Assembly: GCA_029936425.1 (NCBI GenBank)
Contig: JAPYSU010000005.1
Location: 62,001-126,000 of the forward strand
Origin: Litorimonas sp.
GTDB lineage: Bacteria > Pseudomonadota > Alphaproteobacteria > Caulobacterales > Maricaulaceae
Length of the DNA: 64,000 bases
Direction: 5' to 3'
The notes under the pieces are model-generated. The model did not search any database, was not told the origin of the DNA, and saw only the letters and a list, made by a program, of their open reading frames with translations. Shown one piece after another: positions 8,306-15,238 of this stretch. Made by a program: the position numbers and the translations under genes. Each line of letters starts with the position of its first letter. Positions within the stretch are counted from its first letter, which is position 1.

Positions 8306-9048
8306 GCTGCTTGCTCCATATTTTTCGGCTCTTTCGCAGCCGTGATTTCAGATTTGTAAAGGCCGCGAATATCGTTCTGCCAGTCAGCGGGAAGCTGGGC
8401 GATTGCATCTTTAGTCTCGGCTTGCTCACCCCATATCGTAAGGGCGTCTAAATCCCCGCCTGCCGCATAAATATCACTTTGCAGGTTAGAGAAGATTTTC
8501 CGTGTTTCAGGAGTTTTACTTTTGCCATTCTTTTTAGGCTGCGTTGCGGGGCTAGCCTGAACAACGGCGCCATTGTCGGTGCGCTCAAAGTCAGCGTCGT
8601 CTTTGTCCCCCGTTGGGATTAGCAGAAGTGACCGCAAGAATTGCTTTAGAGCGTAGGATTGCGCCGAGCCATAGGCTTGAGCGCCCGTCCGCTGAACCTC
8701 AACGCTCCTGAATACAGGCGGCAAGAATTGACCGCTCGTGTGGTATGCGGTAATCTCAAAGGTAATCCGAAGCCACGAACTTTCGCCATTGCGGCCCTTT
8801 TTCATAAATTCGGTAACAACGCCTTCCTGCATGTGAAACAGAAGTCCGGCTTCGGCGCAGATGGGGTTAACTAAAGAAAGGAAATCGTCAATCGATGCGA
8901 AGTTATATTTATCAAACTTGTTCTCATTGTCCTTTCCTACCTTGCGGATTTTACCCATTGCGCCCGCTATCGCGGTCAGTATTTCTCCGATAGGCTGGGG
9001 ATTACTGTCAGCCTTCTCGCTCATTGCTAATTCAGTGTTGTTACTCAT
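8302..9048 (-). CDS. ERF-family single-strand annealing protein
   Basis: A 248-residue protein of the ERF superfamily, which anneals complementary single strands during phage recombination and genome circularisation. The diagnostic segment is AYGSAQSYALKQFLRSLLLI followed by PTGDKDDADFE (about residues 129-160), preceded by the AEAGLLFHMQEGVV region. The ATG has GGAAAGAGAG upstream. SSB follows two genes later, the usual pairing. Confidence 0.9.
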   Translation of the reverse strand: MSNNTELAMSEKADSNPQPIGEILTAIAGAMGKIRKVGKDNENKFDKYNFASIDDFLSLVNPICAEAGLLFHMQEGVVTEFMKKGRNGESSWLRITFEITAYHTSGQFLPPVFRSVEVQRTGAQAYGSAQSYALKQFLRSLLLIPTGDKDDADFERTDNGAVVQASPATQPKKNGKSKTPETRKIFSNLQSDIYAAGGDLDALTIWGEQAETKDAIAQLPADWQNDIRGLYKSEITAAKEPKNMEQAA

Positions 9049-9230
9049 CTCTCTTTCCTTCCGTTATACCCGCGCTCATTCAAAAGCGTTTGGGCGAAAT
9101 AGTCTCTGGTAGCCCTAGGGCTTTCCATTGTGATTTGCTTAAGGGACTCGGCGGACAGAACCGCGCTCATGGGAACGCCTGATATGCGCTTGTCGTAATT
9201 GGCTATTCCGCGTGGGTAGAGGGATGTCAT
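9045..9230 (-). CDS. Small unknown phage protein, 61 residues
   Basis: A 61-residue protein starting MTSLYPRGIANYDKR and ending in a basic tail RGYNGRKER. ATG 9230 was chosen because GGAG lies eight bases upstream. It overlaps both neighbours: its ATG overlaps the previous TAA, and its stop overlaps the ERF start. Pro/Ser-rich middle, no family recognised. Confidence 0.65.
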   Translation of the reverse strand: MTSLYPRGIANYDKRISGVPMSAVLSAESLKQITMESPRATRDYFAQTLLNERGYNGRKER

Positions 9231-9373
9231 TACCAAACTCCGATTATGGCTAAGGTGATTGCTGCGACAAAGAGAAACGAAACCTTTCCGTTGTCCTCAA
9301 AGACCATAGACGCGCTCACGCAAAGAAGGCCGAGCATAATTTTTGCGGCAATCTCAATAAATAAATCCATCAT
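9230..9373 (-). CDS. Small two-helix membrane protein, 47 residues
   Basis: A 47-residue frame beginning MMDLFIEIAAKIMLGLLCVS. It has two hydrophobic helices (residues 4-24 and 32-46) joined by a short polar turn. Its first ATG overlaps the upstream stop (ATGATG/TGA), a GGAAAGAG ribosome site lies upstream, and its TAA overlaps the next ATG. Function unknown; it may be an accessory early membrane protein. Confidence 0.65.
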   Translation of the reverse strand: MMDLFIEIAAKIMLGLLCVSASMVFEDNGKVSFLFVAAITLAIIGVW

Positions 9374-9675
9374 CTCTTTCCTTCTTCATTGGGGGATGGG
9401 GGAGTGGGGAGTGGCATCCAGTGGGTGGGCTTAACGGTCATAGCCATTGTGCTTAGACCGCCAACTGTATACCAGCCTTCGCCGCCCGCTCTTTTCTCAT
9501 ACCGTTTGTTGCAAACGCGACCCTCTCTTCGCCGTGTTTTTTTGTTATATTTAGCCAATCCGTCAGTGTAAAAATCAATGCTATCGGCGTCATGTCCGCC
9601 AGCGCACGAAACTATCCAAAGGTCTACTACCGTTCCATCTCTCGGAGCTGTTTCAATCGGTTGCCATTCACTCAT
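9370..9675 (-). CDS. DUF551-like phage protein
   Basis: A 101-residue protein opening MSEWQPIETAPRDGTVVDLW, the classic N-terminal signature of DUF551-type proteins. It ends with THWMPLPTPP, another hallmark of the family (x-H-W-M-P-L-P-x-P). It is a second member after the one at 5994-6464. Biochemical role is unknown. Overlaps both neighbours by four bases. Confidence 0.78.
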   Translation of the reverse strand: MSEWQPIETAPRDGTVVDLWIVSCAGGHDADSIDFYTDGLAKYNKKTRRREGRVCNKRYEKRAGGEGWYTVGGLSTMAMTVKPTHWMPLPTPPSPNEEGKR

Positions 9676-10094
9676 GCCACACCCCCCATCCGAGGTTCGG
9701 AGTCTTTGGGGGTGGCTTTGGCGAGGGCGGCTTCGCAGGCAAACACCATTTCGGCGGTTATATTTTCCGCCAAATAATCGGAAAAAGTTGCGTCACGCTC
9801 TGACTCTGTTGCTCTTATGTCAGCGGATGAGGAATAGTCTATTTGAACGCTCTTGTAGGCTTCTCTTGCTCCTTCGAGCAATGAAGCAACGCCTCGGCAA
9901 GCCTCCACCAGTTCATCATGACAGTTAACCGCCGTGACGATTCTTTGGGCGTTGGCTTCGGCGTTCTCAAATGAACAAGAGGTTCCGTAGTCGTCTACCG
10001 TGAAAGATAGCCGGCAAATCACTTCCCCCCATGAGTCTTGAATATACTCATGATCACCAACAGCAACCCAAGGCCCTTTAGTAAACTCTCCCAT
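9672..10094 (-). CDS. Unknown phage protein, FTKGPW family
   Basis: A 140-residue protein starting MGEFTKGPWVAVGDHEYI and containing NAEANAQRIVTAVNCHDELVE. This arrangement (a TPGPW-like start, then an NARLIAAAPELLEAL-like helix) recurs in many small phage early proteins without known function. Tightly packed between two genes with one- and four-base overlaps. Confidence 0.72.
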   Translation of the reverse strand: MGEFTKGPWVAVGDHEYIQDSWGEVICRLSFTVDDYGTSCSFENAEANAQRIVTAVNCHDELVEACRGVASLLEGAREAYKSVQIDYSSSADIRATESERDATFSDYLAENITAEMVFACEAALAKATPKDSEPRMGGVA

Positions 10095-10522
10095 TACGCT
10101 ACTCCCATCCGCATCTTGCAGGCGTCCATGCTTGCGATGAACTTGTTGCGATTTGTGAGAATTGAGGTGTTTTCGATTAGAGCTAATTCATGCCCAAAAG
10201 CCGCCTCCATAAATCCGTCAATAGCCGCGTAAACATCCCAGCGGCAATCAATACCGATAAGCCCGTCTGTGAGAGCGTATGCATTCAATTCCGCGTCATA
10301 ACCTCCGATGGCCGCAAAGACAGCGGGGAGCGTTCTAGCAAAGCGCTCATGCGCTATATAGTGGTGACGGACGCCATCGTTACAGGCTTGCATACCGTTA
10401 TTGATAATGCCGTAAGCTGTTTCAATTGCCGTAATAGCGTCTTGCTCGGCGGCGGGAGTAACTGGCTCTGTGCGTCCGTATGGCGAGGCGTTCCAGTTGC
10501 GGTTTTCAAAAGCTAAACTCAT
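10094..10522 (-). CDS. Unknown phage early protein
   Basis: A 142-residue protein with no recognised domain; acidic to neutral with an aromatic N-terminal part (SLAFENRNWNASPYG). An in-frame ATG exists at 10528, but GGAG is only two bases from it and eight bases from ATG 10522, so the second is preferred. The same initiation cassette (GGAGATATGAGAATGA) precedes the next gene upstream. Confidence 0.68.
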   Translation of the reverse strand: MSLAFENRNWNASPYGRTEPVTPAAEQDAITAIETAYGIINNGMQACNDGVRHHYIAHERFARTLPAVFAAIGGYDAELNAYALTDGLIGIDCRWDVYAAIDGFMEAAFGHELALIENTSILTNRNKFIASMDACKMRMGVA

Positions 10523-10533
10523 TCTCATATCTC

Positions 10534-11037
10534 CTATGCCGCATTCGCGATTTGAGTGGAGACGATTTCAAACGGCCCGCCATTACCCATCTCGGTTGCC
10601 AAAGCCGCAGCCTTGTCGCCAGAGCGCTCGATTATGATTTGTGGGAAGTCGAAAAGCCGCAAGTCTCGGTCAGTGCATTGACCTTTGTCGAAAGTTACTT
10701 CGATAATTTTGATGGCCATAGCTCTGATGGTTTCGGTATCGTCAACCTCGCAAGCCTCTCGAACCTTAGCAAGAAACCTGTCAACTGCCTCAGTCACGCT
10801 GTGCGTGAATTTTTCTTTAACAGATATAAGCGTTCGCCCTGAGTATCCGTGCTGATACTTTTCGATTGAAATTCTAAAGCATGGGCGGAAACTCTCTTCT
10901 GCAAGAAGACAGCCCGCCAAAACTCCACCAGCCCTTGGGAAGGCGCTCTCTGCTAAGCCTTCGGCCTCCTTCAACGCCCCTGAAATCAAGTTAATGGCGG
11001 CACCGTTCAATTCTGGCGTTTCGTGATGTTCTGTCAT
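10534..11037 (-). CDS. Unknown first gene of leftward early operon
   Basis: A 167-residue protein, first in the leftward operon behind the operator-controlled promoter at 11079-11105. It has a small central segment SVKEKFTHSVTEAVDRFLAKV and no recognisable family. ATG 11037 is preferred over 11043 for ribosome-site spacing. First-gene position suggests early synthesis after infection or induction. Confidence 0.68.
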   Translation of the reverse strand: MTEHHETPELNGAAINLISGALKEAEGLAESAFPRAGGVLAGCLLAEESFRPCFRISIEKYQHGYSGRTLISVKEKFTHSVTEAVDRFLAKVREACEVDDTETIRAMAIKIIEVTFDKGQCTDRDLRLFDFPQIIIERSGDKAAALATEMGNGGPFEIVSTQIANAA

Positions 11038-11078
11038 TCTCATATCTCCGGCATTGCGGTTGTGTGTATGAGAATAGG

Positions 11079-11105
11079 TCTATACGAATTTTTCGTATAC
11101 GTCAA
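11079..11105 (-). promoter_or_regulatory. Leftward early promoter (PL-like)
   Basis: On the minus strand TTGACG (11105-11100) is followed, after a 15-base spacer, by TATAGA (11084-11079). The spacer and -10 are occupied by the palindrome at 11081-11099, so repressor binding would block RNA polymerase. The first leftward gene starts about 40 bases downstream. The short spacer is a weakness of the call. Confidence 0.6.
11081..11099. promoter_or_regulatory. Repressor operator OL1
   Basis: A perfect 19-base palindrome TATACGAATTTTTCGTATA with core ATACGAA-N3-TTCGTAT. It overlaps the leftward promoter. The same core occurs at 11112-11128 (one mismatch) and 11886-11902 (perfect). Confidence 0.75.
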
Positions 11106-11111
11106 GCATAA

Positions 11112-11128
11112 AAACGAAATTTTCGTAT
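11112..11128. promoter_or_regulatory. Repressor operator OL2
   Basis: AAACGAA-ATT-TTCGTAT, one mismatch from the perfect ATACGAA-N3-TTCGTAT core. Its centre is 30 bases from the centre of OL1, about three DNA turns, so two repressor dimers could contact each other on one face of the helix. Confidence 0.68.
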
Positions 11129-11172
11129 TTGATTTGCAGAAGTGAGCAAAGTCAGGGCAGGAATTGGGTTAT

Positions 11173-11829
11173 TTAGGAATCAAGTGTAGCTACAGCCTTA
11201 TGAACGCTGTGAACCATTTCTGCCGGGATAAGGATTTCCTCATCTGGGTTTAGCTGCAAGAGATGCAGGCTTTTCTCGGTTCTCTTTATATATTGCTTGA
11301 TGGTGTAAAGGCGTTCGCCGTTCTTCTCGTATTGGACAACAACAAAATCCCCGCGTGAGATAGGCCGCATAGGGTGAAGGCAAACGATTTCGCCTGCGAA
11401 GTATCGCGGCTCCATACTCTCGCCAACCACATAAACCGCATAGGCGTCAGTTACGCCCTGTAATGATAAAGGCCGCATCGTTTCGCCGAATACCGCCCCA
11501 TTATCTGCAAAAACCCCTTCCATACCACCCCTTGCTCCTCCCAGAATGGGAAGTTTTTTCCCATCAAACAGGCCTTCTATGGGCTGCGTCTTATTATCCG
11601 TGATGGGGATGCCTATCAATTCAGATGCACGCGAGGGTGGCAAGTTATAACCTCGTGCGAGTGTGAGCAGACCCTCTCGCAACCCTATCGGGAGAAAAGG
11701 CTTTTTATATTTGTCTTCGTAATACTGGTAGGATGACTTCACCTTACCCAAAGCCTTAGCCATTTCTTCCACGGTGAGGCCGCAGTCGTTCCTGAAATTT
11801 TTAAGTTTCTGTCCGACTGGGGTGGTCAT
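11173..11829 (-). CDS. cI: CI-like repressor, HTH plus S24 peptidase domain
   Basis: A 218-residue lysogeny repressor. Residues 8-60 form an XRE-type helix-turn-helix (LTVEEMAKALGKVKSSYQYYE). The C-terminal half is a LexA/S24 domain with the catalytic Ser in GESMEPRYFAGEI and the catalytic Lys in RLYTIKQYIK. It would keep the lytic promoters silent through the three ATACGAA operators around it and could be inactivated through RecA. The usual Ala-Gly or Cys-Gly cleavage pair is not evident in the linker. The sequence PILGGARGGMEG is there instead. Ribosome site AAAGG precedes ATG 11829. Confidence 0.92.
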   Translation of the reverse strand: MTTPVGQKLKNFRNDCGLTVEEMAKALGKVKSSYQYYEDKYKKPFLPIGLREGLLTLARGYNLPPSRASELIGIPITDNKTQPIEGLFDGKKLPILGGARGGMEGVFADNGAVFGETMRPLSLQGVTDAYAVYVVGESMEPRYFAGEIVCLHPMRPISRGDFVVVQYEKNGERLYTIKQYIKRTEKSLHLLQLNPDEEILIPAEMVHSVHKAVATLDS

Positions 11830-11877
11830 GCGCCTTTATCGCCCCATAGCAAAAAACATTCCATATTAAAAAATGGG

Positions 11878-11906
11878 TTGATTTCATACGAAAAATTCGT
11901 ATTAAT
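11878..11906 (+). promoter_or_regulatory. Rightward early promoter (PR-like)
   Basis: TTGATT (11878-11883), a 17-base spacer and ATTAAT (11901-11906). The spacer contains the whole operator at 11886-11902. Transcription would begin near 11913, at the start codon of the Cro-like gene. Confidence 0.6.
11886..11902. promoter_or_regulatory. Repressor operator OR
   Basis: A perfect ATACGAA-AAA-TTCGTAT palindrome between the divergent repressor and Cro-like genes, sitting in the spacer of the rightward promoter. Identical half sites to OL1. Confidence 0.75.
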
Positions 11907-11913
11907 GATATCC

Positions 11914-12117
11914 ATGACATACGTGGACACCATTATTGAGGCTTTTGAGGGGGCGAATGAGCTTTCCCGAAAGACTACTATTCCATCAACGACAATTAGA
12001 AGCTGGCAGTCAGTCGGGAGAATCCCGCAGAAGCATTGGCAGGTTATTTTGACGGCGGCGGAAAAGCATGACGTTCCCGTAACAGCGTCCACCTTTATCG
12101 CGGGGGTCGCCGCATGA
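11914..12117 (+). CDS. Cro-like small DNA-binding protein
   Basis: A 67-residue protein divergent from the repressor. The segment TTIPSTTIRSWQSVGRIPQKHW has the shape of a short helix-turn-helix as in Cro/YdaS-type regulators, and IPQKHWQVI is typical of that group. ATG 11914 (an in-frame ATG lies also at 11905) has no ribosome site. The predicted transcript starts about there, so translation may be leaderless. It probably represses the cI promoter in lytic growth (inferred). Confidence 0.72.
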   Translation: MTYVDTIIEAFEGANELSRKTTIPSTTIRSWQSVGRIPQKHWQVILTAAEKHDVPVTASTFIAGVAA

Positions 12118-12248
12118 GCCTCTTTCACGACATAACCCTTTGGGATGCAATTATCGGCATTATTGGCTTTGTCTTTCCGGCTCTCTTTTGGGGAACGGTC
12201 TTTGTGATGTGGCTTAATCGCCCTCGGAATGAATACGGGGGGAAGTGA
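12114..12248 (+). CDS. Small membrane protein, 44 residues
   Basis: A frame beginning MSLFHDITLWDAIIGIIGFV with one long hydrophobic stretch (residues 12-34) and a basic polar tail ending NEYGGK. Its ATG overlaps the stop of the Cro-like gene (ATGA) and its TGA overlaps the next ATG. Translational coupling at both ends supports it. Function unknown. Confidence 0.62.
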   Translation: MSLFHDITLWDAIIGIIGFVFPALFWGTVFVMWLNRPRNEYGGK

Positions 12249-12466
12249 TGGCAGGGAGACGTTGCACATGCGTTACGCTAACTCTTAGGGGTGATTATTG
12301 GGTTCCACTTTATGGCCCTGACAGTGAAGCCCTTCCAGAGGCTGCTGAGATACTTGAGGTTCTTGGTGGTAAGAACTTTTCCATTCCTTCCCATGCGCTT
12401 TGGGGGCAAGCAAAAAAACTAAAAGAGCACGGTATTACAGTTCATTGCGAGTGGGTTTGCTCATAA
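12248..12466 (+). CDS. Small unknown early protein
   Basis: A 72-residue protein starting MAGRRCTCVTLTLRGDYW and ending HCEWVCS. Three or four Cys residues sit near the ends. ATG 12248 overlaps the preceding TGA. No family recognised. Confidence 0.58.
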   Translation: MAGRRCTCVTLTLRGDYWVPLYGPDSEALPEAAEILEVLGGKNFSIPSHALWGQAKKLKEHGITVHCEWVCS

Positions 12467-12872
12467 CCCGCCTTTCTCACATATCAAACACAATCCCCAC
12501 TACTGTGAGGCGAGGAGCGGAGTCATTACCGTTTCTCGCCAAGGTTTTCCCCATGCGTGGTTTTATTCCTTTCTTCCGCGCAAAACTTGACGGGCGGGGG
12601 CTTGTAAGGTCGCTCCTGTCCGTCACTTTCTCTTTTGCCAAGCGGAGGGCCACATACCCTCAGTTGAACCTTAGCGGGGGAGGTCGCTTGGCGAACCCCG
12701 CATCTTTATACCTAGCCTTCTTTCCTGAGCGGTCAGATTATAAATCTGCGTCAGTGGCAGGGCTTTCCGAAAATCAGAAAGAAACAAAATTTCACCTTCC
12801 CGCCTATCGCTTACCAGGGCTTCGCGGGTCTGTGTTTGGTCTGTGTCTCTCATCATCATGTGGTAAAACTAG
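12467..12872. other. Gene-poor stretch between early genes
   Basis: About 400 bases without a convincing gene. Frames that cross it lack ribosome sites and look compositionally unlike the neighbours. One inverted repeat is visible, GCGGGG at 12674-12679 with CCCCGC at 12696-12701. It may hold an untranslated leader, a small RNA or a decayed gene. No iterons or clear promoter were found. Confidence 0.4.
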
Positions 12873-13220
12873 ATGACGGGACAAACAATGACACTACCAA
12901 CTCTTGAGGGATTTGCTCAACATCTTGAGGAATTGCTTACGCGCGACCAAAAAGCCTTTGCGCGCAAATGCCGTGAAGTCTGGAACAAGAGCGCAAAGGA
13001 AATGGCGGACGACCTAGCCCTGCATGGCTACCACATTTCCGAAGGTAAATGCCTCTACATCCGTAACGCAACTCGCACAATCCCGAACAGGGACGTGAAG
13101 GCAATTGAATACATCATGGAGCGTAAGGCTCTGATACTCGAAGCGCAATCCATAGATGCAGAGATAGCAGAAGCCGAGGCGTTCCTTGCCCGCAAACGCG
13201 CCCTGAAAGCCTCACTATGA
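12873..13220 (+). CDS. Unknown helical early protein
   Basis: A 115-residue, highly charged and mostly helical protein. The centre (VWNKSAKEMADDLALHGYHI) resembles a short helix-turn-helix, and the C-terminal 40 residues (EAQSIDAEIAEAEAFLARKR) look like a coiled coil. ATG 12873 and 12888 are both possible; neither has a clear ribosome site. Role as a phage regulator is possible but not shown. Confidence 0.65.
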   Translation: MTGQTMTLPTLEGFAQHLEELLTRDQKAFARKCREVWNKSAKEMADDLALHGYHISEGKCLYIRNATRTIPNRDVKAIEYIMERKALILEAQSIDAEIAEAEAFLARKRALKASL

Positions 13221-13321
13221 CCCTGTGGGAACAGTTCAAAAACTGGAGGGCAGAACGCCTTCTGAAAAAAGCAAAGTCCCTCACACAAAGGGCTTGGCGA
13301 CTGATGGGAGTTTATAAATGA
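13217..13321 (+). CDS. Very small basic protein, 34 residues
   Basis: A frame MTLWEQFKNWRAERLLKKAK followed by 14 more residues, Trp- and Lys/Arg-rich. It is coupled on both sides: its ATG overlaps the previous TGA and its TGA overlaps the next ATG. This packing is the only support. It may be an amphipathic or nucleic-acid-binding peptide. Confidence 0.5.
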   Translation: MTLWEQFKNWRAERLLKKAKSLTQRAWRLMGVYK

Positions 13322-13503
13322 GCGAAACAATAAACGGACGCACAGTAGAGCGCCAAGGCGATACAGTTGTCACTTACGCCCCTTGGATGGCTAAATATAT
13401 GGGAGCGCTGCCTGCGCCTAAGCCCGTCCACGGAAATTCCAAAGAGCATAAATCGCGATACGAAAGAACGCATGAAGCGTTGAAGGCTGCTATTCGTGAC
13501 TAA
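13318..13503 (+). CDS. Small unknown early protein, 61 residues
   Basis: A 61-residue protein starting MSETINGRTVERQGDTVVTY, with a basic C-terminal helix (KEHKSRYERTHEALKAAIRD). ATGA overlap with the preceding gene and overlap with the HNH gene downstream. No family recognised. Confidence 0.6.
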   Translation: MSETINGRTVERQGDTVVTYAPWMAKYMGALPAPKPVHGNSKEHKSRYERTHEALKAAIRD

Positions 13504-13984
13504 ACCCTTCAACACGATGAAGCGCAAGCCTATCACAGCGCCAGAGATGAAGGTTATCTTCCTTCGTCAATATCCTGTTGTCATGGGCCGTGAGCCTAAG
13601 CGCAAAGCCCGGTGGACTAAGAAGGCTATGCGCGAATGGATATTTAATCACGGCTATTGCGAATACTCAAATGAGCCAATTCGCGGGCAGGCGTTTGACT
13701 TTGACCATAAGATTCCCCGCGCTTTATTGGAAGAGGGGGATGATGTCGTTTGGCAGCCTCTCTTGAAAAAGTGGCACAAGATTAAGACAGCTCAAGACCA
13801 GAAAGATATTGCGAGAGCTAAGCGCCGAGCTGGTGAAACGGGCCAATTAAAGCGCCGCAAAGCCAGAGGCTATTCCCTTATCCAAGGCCGATCTGAATTT
13901 CAACAAGCGCCAGAGGGCCACAACCACTTTTACAAGCCGGAAGGTCACAAAACCAAATGGCCTAAGCGGAAGGTCGGACAATGA
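13496..13984 (+). CDS. HNH-type endonuclease
   Basis: A 162-residue basic protein with an HNH-like core: YCEYSNEPIRGQAFDFDHKI, then PLLKKWHKIKTAQDQKDI and a run of Lys/Arg. The DFDHKIP His and the later WHKIKT His match the beta-beta-alpha metal fold; the zinc-binding Cys pairs of many HNH proteins are not all present. It would cut or nick DNA, possibly in replication or packaging. Start could be GTG 13496 or ATG 13517; neither has a strong ribosome site. Confidence 0.8.
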   Translation: MTKPFNTMKRKPITAPEMKVIFLRQYPVVMGREPKRKARWTKKAMREWIFNHGYCEYSNEPIRGQAFDFDHKIPRALLEEGDDVVWQPLLKKWHKIKTAQDQKDIARAKRRAGETGQLKRRKARGYSLIQGRSEFQQAPEGHNHFYKPEGHKTKWPKRKVGQ

Positions 13985-14280
13985 GCCTTCACAGATACAA
14001 CACCGCCAGAGACGCTAACGAAAAAGAGATTGTAGAAGCTCTTAGAGCGTCCGGCATTGTCGTTTACCCTCTCGATAAGCCCTTAGACCTCTTATGCGGC
14101 TATAAAGGCCGCACAGTGCTTGCTGAGGTCAAAATGCCACGTAACAAGCGCGGTGAGCCTAAGGCTTACACAGCGGCGCAGAAAACGTTCCTAGAGACAT
14201 GGACGGGCGGTCACGCTCTTTTGGTTTCAGTTGATGACGCCTTGAACCTTGTAAAGCATTTGAAGGGGAGCGCAGCATGA
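13981..14280 (+). CDS. VRR-NUC-like nuclease-fold protein
   Basis: A 99-residue protein. The order N-terminal EKEIVEALRASGIVVYPLD, then PLDLLCGYKGRTVLAEVK and LTWTGGHALLV fits a minimal PD-(D/E)xK fold: Asp in DLL and Glu-Val-Lys as the ExK pair. Small proteins of this type occur beside phage replication genes and may resolve or trim DNA. Overlaps the HNH gene and the methyltransferase gene by four bases each, so the three are coupled. Confidence 0.72.
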   Translation: MSLHRYNTARDANEKEIVEALRASGIVVYPLDKPLDLLCGYKGRTVLAEVKMPRNKRGEPKAYTAAQKTFLETWTGGHALLVSVDDALNLVKHLKGSAA

Positions 14281-14975
14281 CATCTCCTATTATCCGTGAA
14301 GTTACTATTGGGGATTGTCGGCTTATTCAGGGGTGCAGCGTAAACATTGCGCCAGCCCTTGGCGCTTTTGACTCAATTGTAACTGACCCTCCCTATGGAA
14401 TGTCATTTAAGTCAAACTATAGGCGTGTGAGTCACAAAGCGATATCTGGAGACGACCAGACAGGGCTTCTAGAGTTTGCCTGCGGGCTACCATACAAACA
14501 CTCGGCTTACATTTGGATGCGCTGGGACAATTTAACAAATGTTCCAAGGCCTAAAAGCCTAATCACATGGGTAAAAAACAATCACTCTATGGGCGACCTT
14601 GAGCATGAGCATGGCCGCAAAACGGAAGTCGCTGCGTTTTATGCGGGTGAGGCGCATTATTTCTCAAAGCGGCCCAACGATGTTGTTTTCGCTAATCGAA
14701 CAGGAAACGACCTCCACCCCACTCAAAAACCCGTCTCTCTTATGGAGCAGAATGTTCGGTGGACTTCAGGTCACGTATTTGACCCCTTCATGGGAAGCGG
14801 CACAACAGGCGTTGCTTGCGCCAAGCTAGGCCGCAAATTCACTGGCATAGAGTTAGACCCCGATTACTTCGACATAGCCGTTGAACGCATCCGCAAGGCT
14901 TACGAACAGCCTGATATGTTTGTCGCCCCGCCTAGTAAGCCCATAGCGCCTATTCAGGAAGGATTTGACCTATGA
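14277..14975 (+). CDS. DNA methyltransferase, N6/N4 type (beta class)
   Basis: A 232-residue amino-methyltransferase. Motif IV DPPY lies at residues 37-40 and precedes motif I (DPFMGSGTTGVACAKLGRKF) near residues 165-190, the order of the beta class. It transfers a methyl group from S-adenosylmethionine to adenine N6 or cytosine N4. It lacks a cognate restriction gene nearby, so it may protect phage DNA from host restriction or act in regulation. Target sequence cannot be told from sequence. Confidence 0.9.
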   Translation: MTSPIIREVTIGDCRLIQGCSVNIAPALGAFDSIVTDPPYGMSFKSNYRRVSHKAISGDDQTGLLEFACGLPYKHSAYIWMRWDNLTNVPRPKSLITWVKNNHSMGDLEHEHGRKTEVAAFYAGEAHYFSKRPNDVVFANRTGNDLHPTQKPVSLMEQNVRWTSGHVFDPFMGSGTTGVACAKLGRKFTGIELDPDYFDIAVERIRKAYEQPDMFVAPPSKPIAPIQEGFDL

Positions 14976-15238
14976 CCCTTCCCACGTCCCTAGCCTCAGC
15001 TCTGTCACAAATAGACAGCGCTTTAAGATATATTCCTGCTCCGAATAAAGGGGAGGTTTCAGGCCCTTTGGTGAACGCGAAAAAGTGCATGGAAAGCGTT
15101 AAAAACAGCTTGGAAAACTACGCCGAGAGCTTGTCTTTTGACGTGAACATTGATAGAACAATAGCGTCGGAAACGGATGCGACAACACCCGTCCCGACTA
15201 AGCAAAATAACCTCGCGAAAGGAGGTCAAGATGCCTGA
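14972..15238 (+). CDS. Unknown early protein, 88 residues
   Basis: An 88-residue protein starting MTLPTSLASALSQIDSALRY and ending in a Thr/Lys/Asn-rich tail. ATGA overlap with the methyltransferase. Its 3' end contains the strong ribosome site AAGGAGGT (15219-15226) used by the next gene. No family recognised. Confidence 0.62.
   Translation: MTLPTSLASALSQIDSALRYIPAPNKGEVSGPLVNAKKCMESVKNSLENYAESLSFDVNIDRTIASETDATTPVPTKQNNLAKGGQDA

Noticed and set aside
11826..12269. Minus-strand frame overlapping the repressor start and Cro-like gene
   Set aside because: It crosses the operator and promoter region and opposes coupled rightward genes. No ribosome site and no domain.
12728..12800. tRNA-like sequence with a CAGA-TTATAAA-TCTG stem-loop
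   Set aside because: Only a four-pair stem with an unlikely anticodon ATA. No acceptor stem, D arm or T arm fits.
12400..12876. 158-residue plus-strand frame
   Set aside because: Starts at a non-ATG codon inside another gene, lacks a ribosome site, and its composition is unlike the neighbours.
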